A stretch of DNA of 64,000 bases from Exiguobacterium sp. Helios (lineage in GTDB: Bacteria; Bacillota; Bacilli; Exiguobacteriales; Exiguobacteriaceae), in assembly GCF_014524545.1 (NCBI RefSeq), contig NZ_CP053557.1, forward strand, positions 1,017,501-1,081,500. Direction: 5' to 3'. Each line of letters begins with the position of its first letter. Within the stretch, counting starts at the first letter, position 1. A model generated the notes under the pieces. It was not told the origin of the DNA. It worked only from the letters and a program-made list of their open reading frames with translations, and ran no database searches. Of this stretch, positions 44,003-55,058 are shown in pieces. A program made the position numbers and the translations under genes.

Positions 44003-45151
44003 ATGACTCCACGCGCCGCATATGTCCACATTCCGTTTTGTGAGCATATTTGTTATTACTGTGACTTTAATAAAGTCTTTTTAAAAAATCAGCCGGTCGA
44101 CGAGTATCTCGATGCGTTGGAACGGGAAATCGAGCTGACGTTACAACAGTACCCGACTGATCGGCTCGAAACGATCTTTATCGGCGGAGGAACACCGACC
44201 GCCTTAAACGAAGATCAGATGCAACGTCTGATGGATATCATCGCGAAGCATCTCCTGCCGCTGACGGATGACGCTCTTGAATATACGGTCGAATCGAATC
44301 CGGACGGTGTCTCACCGGAAAAACTCGACATCATGAAAGCGGGCGGCGTCAACCGGGTCAGCTTTGGGGTCCAGTCGTTTGATGACGGATTACTCGAGCG
44401 CATCGGCCGGACGCACCGGGAAGCCAAAGTTGCCGAGACGCTCGAACATGCCGCAAAACGGTTTGACAACATTTCGGTTGACTTGATGTTTGGTCTGCCG
44501 AATCAAACGCTCGACCAAGTCAAATACGATGTCGAACGGGCGTTACGTTTACCGATTACCCATATCTCGTCGTATTCGTTGATTCTTGAGCCGCATACGG
44601 TTTTTGCGATTCAGGAACGAAAAGGGAAGTTGCCGTTACCGACACAGGATTTAGAAGCGGATATGTACCGCTTAATGATTGAAACGATTGAAGCCGGTGG
44701 ATTGCATCAATATGAGATTTCAAACTTTTCCTTACCGGGTCGGGAAAGCCGGCATAACCGGGTCTACTGGGAAAACGACGAATATTACGGATTTGGTGCC
44801 GGTTCACACAGTTACATCAACAAGACACGGCGTGCGAACATTGCACCGATTCCGCACTATATCAAAGCAGAGGGTTTACCGGTCCGAAATGAGACGCCGT
44901 TGACGGAAGTCGAACGGATGGAAGAAGAGATGTTCCTCGGATTACGGATGAAAGAAGGGGTGTCGGAACGACACTTCGAAGAAAAATACGGGCATTCGCT
45001 TGATCAAGTGTTTGGACAGACGATCGCGAGACTGTTACCACGCGGACTCGTCGAGCGGACAACGACCCATCTTCGTTTAACGGACGCGGGTGTACCGCTC
45101 GCTAACGAAGTGTTTGCCGAGTTCATCGGGGAAGCGGAAGTCGAAGGGTAA
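44003..45151 (+). CDS. hemW: HemW-type heme chaperone, radical SAM
   Basis: 382 residues. Radical SAM CxxxCxxC at Cys13, Cys17, Cys20 (PFCEHICYYCDF); the HemN-only fourth Cys is absent. Then FIGGGTPTAL, ESNPDG, RVSFGVQSF and the HemN C-terminal domain. It is likely a heme-binding chaperone rather than the coproporphyrinogen oxidase. AAAGGATGAGGCGAA precedes the ATG. Conserved after lepA in Bacillales. Confidence 0.93.
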   Translation: MTPRAAYVHIPFCEHICYYCDFNKVFLKNQPVDEYLDALEREIELTLQQYPTDRLETIFIGGGTPTALNEDQMQRLMDIIAKHLLPLTDDALEYTVESNPDGVSPEKLDIMKAGGVNRVSFGVQSFDDGLLERIGRTHREAKVAETLEHAAKRFDNISVDLMFGLPNQTLDQVKYDVERALRLPITHISSYSLILEPHTVFAIQERKGKLPLPTQDLEADMYRLMIETIEAGGLHQYEISNFSLPGRESRHNRVYWENDEYYGFGAGSHSYINKTRRANIAPIPHYIKAEGLPVRNETPLTEVERMEEEMFLGLRMKEGVSERHFEEKYGHSLDQVFGQTIARLLPRGLVERTTTHLRLTDAGVPLANEVFAEFIGEAEVEG

Positions 45152-45175
45152 GAGAATAGTAAGACCGTACGAATG

Positions 45176-45213
45176 AAAACGGCGTCCATACGAAAGTATG
45201 TCGACGCCGTTTT
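45176..45213. terminator. strong bidirectional terminator between hemW and a small - strand gene
   Basis: AAAACGGCGTC / GACGCCGTTTT with inner CATAC/GTATG and loop GAAA, followed by TATTTTTT on the + strand. Confidence 0.88.
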
Positions 45214-45307
45214 ATTTTTTCGGTTTTCGTAAAAAATAGGCGGTCGTTCCGATGATCGCGATGAACACCCAAACGAATACACCGGCCATGGCAAACAGTT
45301 CGAGCAT
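45212..45307 (-). CDS. small hydrophobic protein, 31 residues, unknown
   Basis: Open frame MLELFAMAGVFVWVFIAIIG followed by TTAYFLRKPKK: one transmembrane helix with a short positive tail. The ribosome binding site AAAGGATGAGGTCT precedes the ATG at good spacing, and a terminator begins at its stop codon. These three features together support a real gene, though I recognise no family. It occupies most of the 300-bp hemW-hrcA gap. Confidence 0.6.
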   Translation of the reverse strand: MLELFAMAGVFVWVFIAIIGTTAYFLRKPKK

Positions 45308-45381
45308 AGACCTCATCCTTTGCGTCGTTTGTTTCACTGTATCGCAGAATGGGAAAGTCTTCAAAGGGTTCAGCAAATTGG

Positions 45382-45410
45382 TTGACATCATTTCCAGGAT
45401 TCCTTATAGT
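45382..45410 (+). promoter_or_regulatory. sigma-A promoter of the hrcA heat-shock operon
   Basis: TTGACA (45382-45387), 17-bp spacer, TATAGT (45405-45410); the CIRCE element starts about 10 bp downstream. Confidence 0.85.
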
Positions 45411-45420
45411 AAAGATGTAA

Positions 45421-45447
45421 TTAGCACTCGTTAAAAGTGAGTGCTAA
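45421..45447. promoter_or_regulatory. CIRCE operator (HrcA binding site)
   Basis: A perfect TTAGCACTC-N9-GAGTGCTAA. HrcA bound here represses the operon at normal temperature. Confidence 0.97.
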
Positions 45448-45468
45448 CAAAATAAGGTGGTGAAGAAG

Positions 45469-46506
45469 GTGCTGACGGATCGCCAATTGTTGATTTTACG
45501 TGCAATCGTCGATGATTATATCAAAACCGCTCAACCCGTCGGCTCACGGACGCTCTCAAAACGGAGTGACGTGACGTTCAGTTCCGCGACCATTCGAAAT
45601 GAGATGGCGGACCTCGAAGAAATGGGATTGATTGAAAAGCCGCATACTTCTGCCGGCCGAATTCCATCCGAGCTCGGATATCGATTTTACGTCGATCATT
45701 TGATTCGTCCGGAAAGCATCTCACCGCAAGAGGCAAAAGCGTTAAAATCGTTATTTGCCCATTCCGTGAATGAAAATGACCGGTTAATCCGTCATACAGC
45801 GGACTTGTTGAGCGAATTGACACATTATACGACGCTTGTATTAGGTCCAAAAGAAGAAGGACAACGTCTCCATCATTTAGAGCTGATTCCCTTGGCGGAA
45901 GGACGTGTCGTCATCGTTCTTGTGACAGAAACCGGTCACGTCGAACATAAGACACTTCAGCTCGCGGAAGCTCTCTCACGTGAGGCGGCCGGTCGCTTGA
46001 TGGAACGGTTGAACCAGACGTTACGCGGAACGCCGCTCAGTCAGTTGCGTCTCCGTCTGCTTGAAGAAATCAGACGGTTCCGTTCCGAACATTCGGAGCA
46101 GACGACGCTGCTGTCAAAAGCACTCGATATCGTCTTGACGGATCAGCATGAGGAACGCCCTTTGATTTATCTCGGGGGGAAAGCGAACATGTTTGATCAA
46201 CCTGAGTTTCAGGATGTCGCGAAACTGCGTCCGGTCCTCGAATTGATTGAACAACAGGAAGCTTTGTTCGATTTCTTGAGTCCGAGTCTCGATAATCAGA
46301 TTTTGATTACGATCGGCAGCGAAAATAACGTCGATGCCTTAAAAGACTGCAGTGTGATTCGTGCCCATTATTCCGTTGACGGCGTTTCGCTCGGAACATT
46401 GGCTCTGATTGGTCCAAAGCGGATGGATTATAATCGAGGCATCAATTCGATCATTCATCTTTTACAAGCATTCCAAACCGAGTTGCGTAAAAACAACTTG
46501 GATTGA
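45469..46506 (+). CDS. hrcA: heat-inducible transcription repressor HrcA
   Basis: 345 residues. N-terminal winged helix ([46 protein letters not shown]) and a GAF-like C-terminal domain ending in IIHLLQAFQ. It represses via CIRCE and needs GroE to fold. The GTG at 45469 is chosen: AGGTGG lies 8 bp upstream and the N terminus then matches Bacillus HrcA; GTG codons at 45457 and 45460 are part of that site. Confidence 0.95.
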   Translation: MLTDRQLLILRAIVDDYIKTAQPVGSRTLSKRSDVTFSSATIRNEMADLEEMGLIEKPHTSAGRIPSELGYRFYVDHLIRPESISPQEAKALKSLFAHSVNENDRLIRHTADLLSELTHYTTLVLGPKEEGQRLHHLELIPLAEGRVVIVLVTETGHVEHKTLQLAEALSREAAGRLMERLNQTLRGTPLSQLRLRLLEEIRRFRSEHSEQTTLLSKALDIVLTDQHEERPLIYLGGKANMFDQPEFQDVAKLRPVLELIEQQEALFDFLSPSLDNQILITIGSENNVDALKDCSVIRAHYSVDGVSLGTLALIGPKRMDYNRGINSIIHLLQAFQTELRKNNLD

Positions 46507-46530
46507 ATATAGAAAGGGGCTCGATTCAGA

Positions 46531-47097
46531 GTGGAAGAAAATAAACAGAATCAAAACCTCAATACTGAAGAAACAAACGAGCAACAAACAGAAGCAGAAA
46601 CAGTTGAAGTAACAGAAGAAGAAGTCGTCCAGGCGGATCTCGTCGAAGAGCCGGCGGCACCTGACTTTGAGGCACAACTCGCAGAAGCAAAAGCATCAGA
46701 ATTACGCCTCCGTGCGGATTTTGACAACTTCAAACGCCGGAACCGGATTGAAGCCGAAAACCGTGCGAAATATTCTTCGCAGACAATCGTCGAGAAGTTG
46801 CTCCCATTAGTCGATAATCTTGACCGTGCGCTTCAAATCGAATCGGACAACGAAGAGACAAAATCTGTCCTTGCCGGTGTCGAGATGGTCAAACGCCAAT
46901 TGGTGGAAACACTTCAAAATGAAGGTGTCATCGAGATTCCAGCAGTCGGGGAAGCCTTTGATCCGAACCTGCATCAGGCAGTCGTTCAGGAGCCGAGTGA
47001 AGAACACGAATCAGGTGTCGTCACAGCGGAATTCCAAAAAGGATACAAATTACACGATCGTGTCATTCGTCCAAGTATGGTCAAAGTCGCAGAATAA
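46531..47097 (+). CDS. grpE: nucleotide exchange factor GrpE
   Basis: 188 residues. Acidic, Glu/Gln-rich disordered N terminus (~50 residues), a long coiled coil (LAEAKASELRLRADFDNFKR, in part) and the C-terminal beta domain (GEAFDPNLHQAV ... GYKLHDRVIRPSMVKV). It releases ADP from DnaK. GTG start, AAAGGGG upstream at slightly long spacing. Confidence 0.94.
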   Translation: MEENKQNQNLNTEETNEQQTEAETVEVTEEEVVQADLVEEPAAPDFEAQLAEAKASELRLRADFDNFKRRNRIEAENRAKYSSQTIVEKLLPLVDNLDRALQIESDNEETKSVLAGVEMVKRQLVETLQNEGVIEIPAVGEAFDPNLHQAVVQEPSEEHESGVVTAEFQKGYKLHDRVIRPSMVKVAE

Positions 47098-47128
47098 TCT
47101 ACGTTTCGATCTGATTTAACACTACTAA

Positions 47129-48979
<1,851 letters not shown>

Positions 48980-49008
48980 GTAACCGACCGATTTTTCGGG
49001 CGCTAGAG

Positions 49009-49041
49009 AGAGCCAAAGCGTAATCCGCGCTTTGGCTCTTT
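49009..49041 (+). terminator. hairpin terminator between dnaK and dnaJ
   Basis: A 12-bp stem AGAGCCAAAGCG / CGCTTTGGCTCT, 7-nt loop, short T-tract (TTTCC). Probably partial, lowering dnaJ relative to dnaK. Confidence 0.7.
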
Positions 49042-49106
49042 CCATGTCGCCTGAAGTTCGGTAAAATCAAACAGTATGAAATGAATCGGACCTAAAGAGA
49101 GGAAGA

Positions 49107-50219
49107 ATGCACGTGGAAAAACGCGATTATTATGAAGTGTTGGGCGTCGCGCGCGATGCCTCAGCAGCAGAAATCAAACGAGCTTACCGGAAACTTGCCC
49201 GGACCTACCATCCGGATGTCAATAAAGAGGCAGATGCCGATCAAAAGTTCAAAGAATTATCGGAAGCCTATGAAGTCTTGTCAGACGACAATCAACGTGC
49301 CCGTTACGACCAGTTTGGTCACCAGGATCCATCGCAAGGCGGCGGTGGCTTCGGCGGAGCGGAAGGTTTCGGCGACATCTTTGATATGTTCTTCGGCGGC
49401 GGACGTCGTCAGGATCCGAATGCCCCACGTAAAGGACAGGATTTACAGTATGTCGAAGAAATCGACTTCATGGAAGCTTTTTCCGGAGTCGAGAAAGTCA
49501 TTACGATTCCAGTCGAAGAAGACTGCGGAACGTGTCACGGTTCGGGTGCTAAGCCGGGAACGCATCCGGAAACGTGTAAACGTTGTGGTGGATCGGGACA
49601 CATCAACGTCGAGCAAAATACGATGTTCGGACGTGTCGTCAATCAAACGACGTGTTCGACATGCCAGGGTCGTGGACAAATCGTCAAAGAACCGTGTGAA
49701 ACATGCCGCGGAGCCGGTCGTGTCCGTAAAAATAAAGATGTCCGCGTCAAGATTCCAGCCGGGATCGACAACGGTCAACAGATTCGTCTGGCAGGTAAAG
49801 GGGAAGCCGGTGTGAACGGCGGACCATTCGGTGATTTGTATGTCGTCGTCCGTGTCCGGGAACATGAATTATTTGAGCGTGTGGATGATCATATCGTCAT
49901 GGATATGCCGCTCACGTTCGCCCAAGCGACGCTAGGAGATGAAATCGAAGTACCGACTGTTCACGGAAAAGTCAGCTTGAAAATTCCAGCCGGCACACAA
50001 ACCGGGTCACGGTTCCGTCTGCGCGGCAAAGGGATGCCAAACGTCCGCTCAGGCCATCACGGGGATCAGTATGTCAATGTCGTCATCATTACACCAAAAA
50101 ACCTGACAGACCGTCAAAAAGAACTGCTTCGTGAGTTCAACGAAATCAGTGATGAAAAAGGTGTCGAAGAACAACACGAAGGCGTATTCAGCCGCATCAA
50201 AACATTCTTTACAGGGTGA
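49107..50219 (+). CDS. dnaJ: co-chaperone DnaJ (Hsp40)
   Basis: 370 residues. J domain with HPD (TYHPDVNKE), Gly/Phe-rich linker, four zinc repeats ([32 protein letters not shown]) and the C-terminal substrate domain. It stimulates DnaK ATPase. The ATG at 49107 and the GTG at 49113 compete for the same GAGAGGA site; the GTG would give the more usual short N terminus. Confidence 0.96.
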   Translation: MHVEKRDYYEVLGVARDASAAEIKRAYRKLARTYHPDVNKEADADQKFKELSEAYEVLSDDNQRARYDQFGHQDPSQGGGGFGGAEGFGDIFDMFFGGGRRQDPNAPRKGQDLQYVEEIDFMEAFSGVEKVITIPVEEDCGTCHGSGAKPGTHPETCKRCGGSGHINVEQNTMFGRVVNQTTCSTCQGRGQIVKEPCETCRGAGRVRKNKDVRVKIPAGIDNGQQIRLAGKGEAGVNGGPFGDLYVVVRVREHELFERVDDHIVMDMPLTFAQATLGDEIEVPTVHGKVSLKIPAGTQTGSRFRLRGKGMPNVRSGHHGDQYVNVVIITPKNLTDRQKELLREFNEISDEKGVEEQHEGVFSRIKTFFTG

Positions 50220-50242
50220 TCACTAAAGGAGCGTGACAGGAA

Positions 50243-51190
50243 ATGAAATGGTCGGAAGTCTGTGTCCATACGACACAAGAAGCAATCGAAGCAGTCTCGA
50301 ACATCTTACATGAAGCAGGAGCAAGCGGTGTCGTCATCGAGGACGTCGAAGATTTCGAGATGATGTCACACCGTGAAGATAACTTCGGTGAGATTTGGGA
50401 TGAGAAGAAGCGCGATGAATATCCGGACAGCGGTGTACTCGTCAAAGCGTATCTTGCGGAAAGCAGTGATTTGACGGATACGATCAAAGGAATCGAACGC
50501 GACATTCAGATGCTGACGAAATTCGGTCTGACGATTGGTGCAGGAACTGTCACGCTGACACAAGTCGATGAGGAAGACTGGGCCCATTCGTGGAAGCAGT
50601 TTTATAAACCGGTTAAAATCAGCCGTCATTTAACGGTTGTACCGATGTGGGAAGACTACACACCGCAACCCGATGAAAAAATCATCGAACTCGATCCCGG
50701 AATGGCATTCGGAACCGGAACACATCCGACGACAGTTCTCTGTATCCAGGCAATCGAAAACTATCTTCAAGAAAATGATCGTGTCGTCGATGTCGGAACC
50801 GGTTCCGGTGTGCTTGCGATTGCAGCAGCTAAACTCGGAGCAAAAGACGTCTTTGCCCTTGATTTGGATGAAGTCGCTGTTCGTTCCGCGACGGACAATG
50901 TGGCATTGAACCAGGTCAGTCAGCAAGTGACGGTCCGCCAAGGCGATTTAATGAAAGAACTTAAAGAACCGGTTGAGTTGATCGTCGCGAACATCTTAGC
51001 CGAAGTCATCTTGCTGTTCGTCAACGATGCTTATGAACTGACTTTGCCGGGCGGTCACTTCATCGCTTCCGGAATCATCGGTCAGAAAAAAGACATGGTA
51101 CGTGACGCGATGGTAGCCGCCGGATTTACCATCGTCGAGACGACGAAGCTTGAGGACTGGGTCGCCATTATCGCGAAACGTGAGGCTTAA
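50243..51190 (+). CDS. prmA: ribosomal protein L11 methyltransferase
   Basis: 315 residues. N-terminal substrate-recognition domain starting MKWSEVCVHTT, then the Rossmann methyltransferase with DPGMAFGTGTHPTT, VVDVGTGSGVLAIAAAKLGA and VANILAEVI. Methylates L11. AAGGAGCGTGAC precedes the ATG. Part of the dnaJ-prmA-rsmE-mtaB run. Confidence 0.95.
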   Translation: MKWSEVCVHTTQEAIEAVSNILHEAGASGVVIEDVEDFEMMSHREDNFGEIWDEKKRDEYPDSGVLVKAYLAESSDLTDTIKGIERDIQMLTKFGLTIGAGTVTLTQVDEEDWAHSWKQFYKPVKISRHLTVVPMWEDYTPQPDEKIIELDPGMAFGTGTHPTTVLCIQAIENYLQENDRVVDVGTGSGVLAIAAAKLGAKDVFALDLDEVAVRSATDNVALNQVSQQVTVRQGDLMKELKEPVELIVANILAEVILLFVNDAYELTLPGGHFIASGIIGQKKDMVRDAMVAAGFTIVETTKLEDWVAIIAKREA

Positions 51191-51194
51191 GCCG

Positions 51195-51941
51195 ATGCAA
51201 CGATATTTCGTCGAACAGACCGCACGTGCGGGAAATACCTTTACACTGCCCAAAGATGACGCGCATCATATGAAAAATGTCATGCGGATGGATGTCGGGG
51301 ATGAGATTTTAGTGTTAGACGGCACAGGACTGTTCCGTTGCCGACTCGAGCAACTTGATAAGCAAACTGCCGTCGCAGAAATGCTTGAAGAATTGCCGAT
51401 TGAGACGGAACTTCCAATTCACGTGACGATTGCTTATGCCTTACCAAAAGGGGATAAAGTCGAACTCGTTGCCCAAAAAGCGACGGAGCTTGGGATCAGC
51501 CGTCTGCTTGTGTTCGAATCGGCCCGTTCGGTCTCGAAATGGGATGCGAAAAAAATCCCGAAAAAGCTGGAACGCCTACAAAAAATCAGTAAAGAAGCAG
51601 CGGAACAATCCTACCGGGCACACTTGCCGACGATTGAGTATGTGACGTATGATGAAGTCCTACAACGTGCTGCTGATTATACGGCGTGTTTGATCGCTTA
51701 TGAAGAATCGGCGAAAGAAGGGGAGACGGCAGCTTTCGCTTCTACGCTGTCCCGGCTTCAGTCCGGGGACTCCTTATTGGTTGTGATTGGTCCGGAAGGT
51801 GGACTGACGGAAACAGAAGTATCGCGTTTAACCGCTGGCGGTTTCGTGCCGGCATCCCTCGGACGACGGATTTTACGGACGGAAACGGCACCACTCTATG
51901 TCCTGTCCGCCGTATCGTATCATTTTGAATTGAAAGGGTGA
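51195..51941 (+). CDS. rsmE: 16S rRNA (uracil1498-N3)-methyltransferase
   Basis: 248 residues. SPOUT fold with a deep-knot C terminus: VIGPEGGLTETEV, LGRRILRTETAPLYVLSA. N-terminal PUA-like part with DDAHHMKNVMRM. The ATG at 51195, 4 bp after prmA, is chosen; the frame extends back into prmA without a site. Stop overlaps the GTG region before mtaB. Confidence 0.94.
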   Translation: MQRYFVEQTARAGNTFTLPKDDAHHMKNVMRMDVGDEILVLDGTGLFRCRLEQLDKQTAVAEMLEELPIETELPIHVTIAYALPKGDKVELVAQKATELGISRLLVFESARSVSKWDAKKIPKKLERLQKISKEAAEQSYRAHLPTIEYVTYDEVLQRAADYTACLIAYEESAKEGETAAFASTLSRLQSGDSLLVVIGPEGGLTETEVSRLTAGGFVPASLGRRILRTETAPLYVLSAVSYHFELKG

Positions 51942-51946
51942 GTGAA

Positions 51947-53281
51947 ATGGCAACGGTAGCCTTTCAAACGCTTGGTTGTAAAGTCAATCATTACGAGACA
52001 GAAGCCGTCTGGCAACTGTTCAAGGATGCGGGATATGGACGTGTCGACTTTGCAGATCATGCCGACGTCTACGTCGTCAATACATGTACAGTAACGAATA
52101 CGGGTGATAAAAAGAGCCGGCAAGTCATTCGACGGGCCATCCGTCAAAATCCGGACAGCGTCATCTGTGTCACCGGGTGTTATGCGCAGACGTCACCGGC
52201 TGAAATCATGGCGATTCCAGGAGTCGATGTCGTCGTCGGAACACAGGACCGTCATAAGATGATTGGTTATATCGAACAGTTCCGGGAAGAACGGATGCCG
52301 ATCAATGCCGTCGGTAACATCATGAAAGCGAAAATCTACGAAGAACTCGACGTGCCGGCTTTTACTGACCGGACACGGGCTTCCTTGAAGATTCAAGAAG
52401 GATGCAACAACTTCTGCACGTTCTGTATCATTCCCTGGGCACGCGGTCTGATGCGTTCGCGTCAACCGGAAGATGTCCTGAAGCAGGCGCAACAGCTTGT
52501 CGACGCAGGATACAAAGAAATTGTCCTGACCGGCATTCATACAGGCGGTTACGGGGAAGATCTCAAAGACTACAACTTGGCGAAATTGTTAAAAGCTTTG
52601 GAATCCGTGACAGGTCTCGAACGGCTTCGGATTTCGTCGATTGAAGCGAGCCAAATCACGGATGAAGTATTAGACGTCCTCAAAGAGTCACCGATCGTCG
52701 TCCGGCATCTCCATGTTCCGATTCAATCGGCATCAGATACCGTGTTACGCCGGATGCGCCGGAAATACACGATGGCGGAGTTCGGTGAACGGATTACCCG
52801 CTTAAAAGAAGTCTTGCCGGATTGTGCAATTACATCAGATGTTATCGTCGGTTTCCCGGGAGAGACGGAAGATGAGTTCATGGAGACGTTTAACTTCATC
52901 AACGACCATAAGTTTAGTGAATTGCATGTTTTCCCGTATTCAAAACGTACGGGGACACCGGCTGCGATGATGGATGATCAGGTCGAGGAGCAAATCAAAG
53001 AACAACGTGTCGCCCGCTTGATTGCCTTGTCGGATCAGCTGGCAAAAGAATATGCATCGAAGTATGAAGGAGAACTGCTTGAAATCATTCCGGAAGAATT
53101 TTCGGAAGAAGCAGGTGGCCGTCTCGTCGGTTATACGGATAATTACTTACGTGTCGCCATCGAAGGAGACGAATCATTGATTGGTCAACTCGTTCGCGTC
53201 AAAATCATAAAAGCAGGTTACCCGATGAACGATGGGCAATTCGTTCGCGTCATGGAGACGTTAAAAGAGCAAGCCATCTAA
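51947..53281 (+). CDS. mtaB: tRNA t6A37 methylthiotransferase MtaB
   Basis: 444 residues. N-terminal cluster-binding Cys11, Cys47 and Cys78, radical SAM CxxxCxxC at Cys153, Cys157 and Cys160 (EGCNNFCTFC), and a C-terminal TRAM domain. Converts t6A37 to ms2t6A in ANN-decoding tRNAs. The ATG at 51947 has AAAGGGTGAG upstream; GTG 51938 lies in that site. Confidence 0.93.
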   Translation: MATVAFQTLGCKVNHYETEAVWQLFKDAGYGRVDFADHADVYVVNTCTVTNTGDKKSRQVIRRAIRQNPDSVICVTGCYAQTSPAEIMAIPGVDVVVGTQDRHKMIGYIEQFREERMPINAVGNIMKAKIYEELDVPAFTDRTRASLKIQEGCNNFCTFCIIPWARGLMRSRQPEDVLKQAQQLVDAGYKEIVLTGIHTGGYGEDLKDYNLAKLLKALESVTGLERLRISSIEASQITDEVLDVLKESPIVVRHLHVPIQSASDTVLRRMRRKYTMAEFGERITRLKEVLPDCAITSDVIVGFPGETEDEFMETFNFINDHKFSELHVFPYSKRTGTPAAMMDDQVEEQIKEQRVARLIALSDQLAKEYASKYEGELLEIIPEEFSEEAGGRLVGYTDNYLRVAIEGDESLIGQLVRVKIIKAGYPMNDGQFVRVMETLKEQAI

Positions 53282-53285
53282 AAGG

Positions 53286-53322
53286 AATTCGCCTTCTGAT
53301 TACAGGAAGGCGAATTTTGTTT
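53286..53322 (+). terminator. intrinsic terminator of the heat-shock operon
   Basis: AATTCGCCTTC / GAAGGCGAATT stem, 9-nt loop, then TTGTTTT. Confidence 0.85.
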
Positions 53323-53406
53323 TCCTGCCAATAAATTATTTTGTTTTCAGGTAACGGATACGCTACACTGAGTAAAGATTACAAAAGAGAAAGAGGACAT
53401 CCACTT

Positions 53407-54102
53407 ATGCGAATCAATAAATTTATTAGTGAAACAGGATTTTGTTCCCGCCGGGCAGCAGATAAGCTCATCGATGCCGGACGTGTGACAATTAACGGAA
53501 ATGTAGCTGAGCTCGGCTCGCAGGTCGAAAAAACGGACGCCGTCGAAATTGACGGACATCCGCTTCAAGCAAAGCCGGAACTCGAGTATTTGATTTTAAA
53601 CAAACCGGTCGGCATCACATGTACGACGGAACGTGACATTGAAGGTAATATCATTGATTTCGTCAATCATCCGAAACGGATTTTTCCGATCGGACGACTC
53701 GATAAAGACTCGGACGGATTGATTATCCTGACGAATGACGGAGATATCGTCAACCGGATTTTACGGGCAGAAAACAATCACGATAAAGAGTATATCGTGA
53801 CGGTCGATGCACCGATTACGGAAACATTTATCGAAGGAATGGCAAGCGGCGTCGAGATTCTGGGAACGACGACGAAGGAATGTGTCGTCGAACAGCTCGA
53901 GTCGCGGACGTTCCGAATCGTTTTGACACAAGGATTGAACCGACAAATTCGCCGTATGTGTAAAGAGTTCGGTTATCGTGTCAAACGCCTGCAGCGCGTC
54001 CGAATCATGAACGTCGAACTCGGTGATTTACCAATCGGGGAATGGCGTGATTTGACGGAGTCGGAAATGAAGACATTGTTCCAGATTCTCGATCAACAAT
54101 AA
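53407..54102 (+). CDS. rluF: rRNA pseudouridine synthase (RluF/RsuA family)
   Basis: 231 residues. S4 domain at the N terminus (MRINKFISETGFCSRRAADK), then the pseudouridine synthase domain with catalytic Asp99 in GRLDKDSDGL and LTQGLNRQIRRMCKEFGY. The last motif and short length fit RluF (23S U2604) more than RluB, but the target is inferred. The ATG at 53407 with AGAGG upstream gives the S4 start; the frame opens at 53341. Confidence 0.88.
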   Translation: MRINKFISETGFCSRRAADKLIDAGRVTINGNVAELGSQVEKTDAVEIDGHPLQAKPELEYLILNKPVGITCTTERDIEGNIIDFVNHPKRIFPIGRLDKDSDGLIILTNDGDIVNRILRAENNHDKEYIVTVDAPITETFIEGMASGVEILGTTTKECVVEQLESRTFRIVLTQGLNRQIRRMCKEFGYRVKRLQRVRIMNVELGDLPIGEWRDLTESEMKTLFQILDQQ

Positions 54103-54107
54103 GCTGA

Positions 54108-54133
54108 AAAGTCGCCATGATGATGGCGGCTTT
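54108..54133 (+). terminator. probable terminator after the pseudouridine synthase gene
   Basis: AAAGTCGCCAT / ATGGCGGCTTT (one G-U), loop GATG, short T-tract (TTTACTT). Confidence 0.6.
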
Positions 54134-54160
54134 ACTTGTATACATTGAAGGGGGTTCATC

Positions 54161-55036
54161 GTGGATAAACGGGGAATGAGTGCGACGTTCGTCGCCTATG
54201 TGATTGGAGGATTGTTACCGATCTACAAACTGTTTGCGGATCAAATACCGGCCTGGACGGTCGTCTCGATTCGCATCATCAGTGCTTTTATTTTTGTCAC
54301 GTTGTTACTGCGACTGACAGGGAAGTTTAAGCACGTCAAGCAACTTTGGCGAAGCAAACGTCAACGGAATACCGTTTTAGCGGCAGGACTCGTCCTTGGG
54401 GGAAACTGGACCTTGTATTTATACGCAATCGGCGAAGGGTATCTCGTCGAGTCGTCACTCGGCTATTATATTAATCCACTCGTCAGTGTCTTGTTCGGCT
54501 TATTATTTTTCAGTGAACGTCTGAACCGGACCCAGTTACTAGCGATTGTCAGTGCTGTCACGGGTGTCCTGATTCTAACGTTCGGGTACGGAAAGTTTCC
54601 GATCATTGCGTTTTCACTCGCCATCTCATTTGCCTTTTACGGTGTTCTGAAAAAGAAGGCAGCGGCAGAACCGTTATCCGGTCTGTTTCTTGAAACACTC
54701 GTGACGCTACCGTTTGCCGTATTGACGCTTGGTTTAACGGGAGCGAATCCGCTCGCCTTGCCGACGGAAGCTTTGTTCGCGATCGTCATGTTAGGAGTGG
54801 CAACGGCGATTCAATTGATGTTGTTTGGATACGGAATGCCGAAAATCCCGTTCGTCTATGTCGGGATTTTACAATATATCGCTCCGACCTTGACCTTGAT
54901 TCTCGGAGTCTTTTTATTCAATGACGTCTTTACACCGATTCACTTCATCGCGTTCCTGTTCATTTGGCTGGCCGTCGCTGTCTTTACAATCAGTGGGATA
55001 TCAAGCGGACGAATGAAAATGAAAAAAGTATCGTGA
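54161..55036 (+). CDS. EamA/RarD-like drug-metabolite transporter
   Basis: 291 residues, ten helices in two EamA halves. It is a paralogue of the next gene (shared GYYINPLVSVLFGLLFFSERL-type motif and ILTFGYGKFP). The first helix reads VIGGLLPIYKLF where RarD has IWGLLPIYWKLL, so it has diverged at the normally conserved Trp. The exported metabolite is unknown. GTG start with GAAGGGGG upstream. Confidence 0.85.
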   Translation: MDKRGMSATFVAYVIGGLLPIYKLFADQIPAWTVVSIRIISAFIFVTLLLRLTGKFKHVKQLWRSKRQRNTVLAAGLVLGGNWTLYLYAIGEGYLVESSLGYYINPLVSVLFGLLFFSERLNRTQLLAIVSAVTGVLILTFGYGKFPIIAFSLAISFAFYGVLKKKAAAEPLSGLFLETLVTLPFAVLTLGLTGANPLALPTEALFAIVMLGVATAIQLMLFGYGMPKIPFVYVGILQYIAPTLTLILGVFLFNDVFTPIHFIAFLFIWLAVAVFTISGISSGRMKMKKVS

Positions 55037-55058
55037 TTGAGAAAAGAGGAAATTATTC

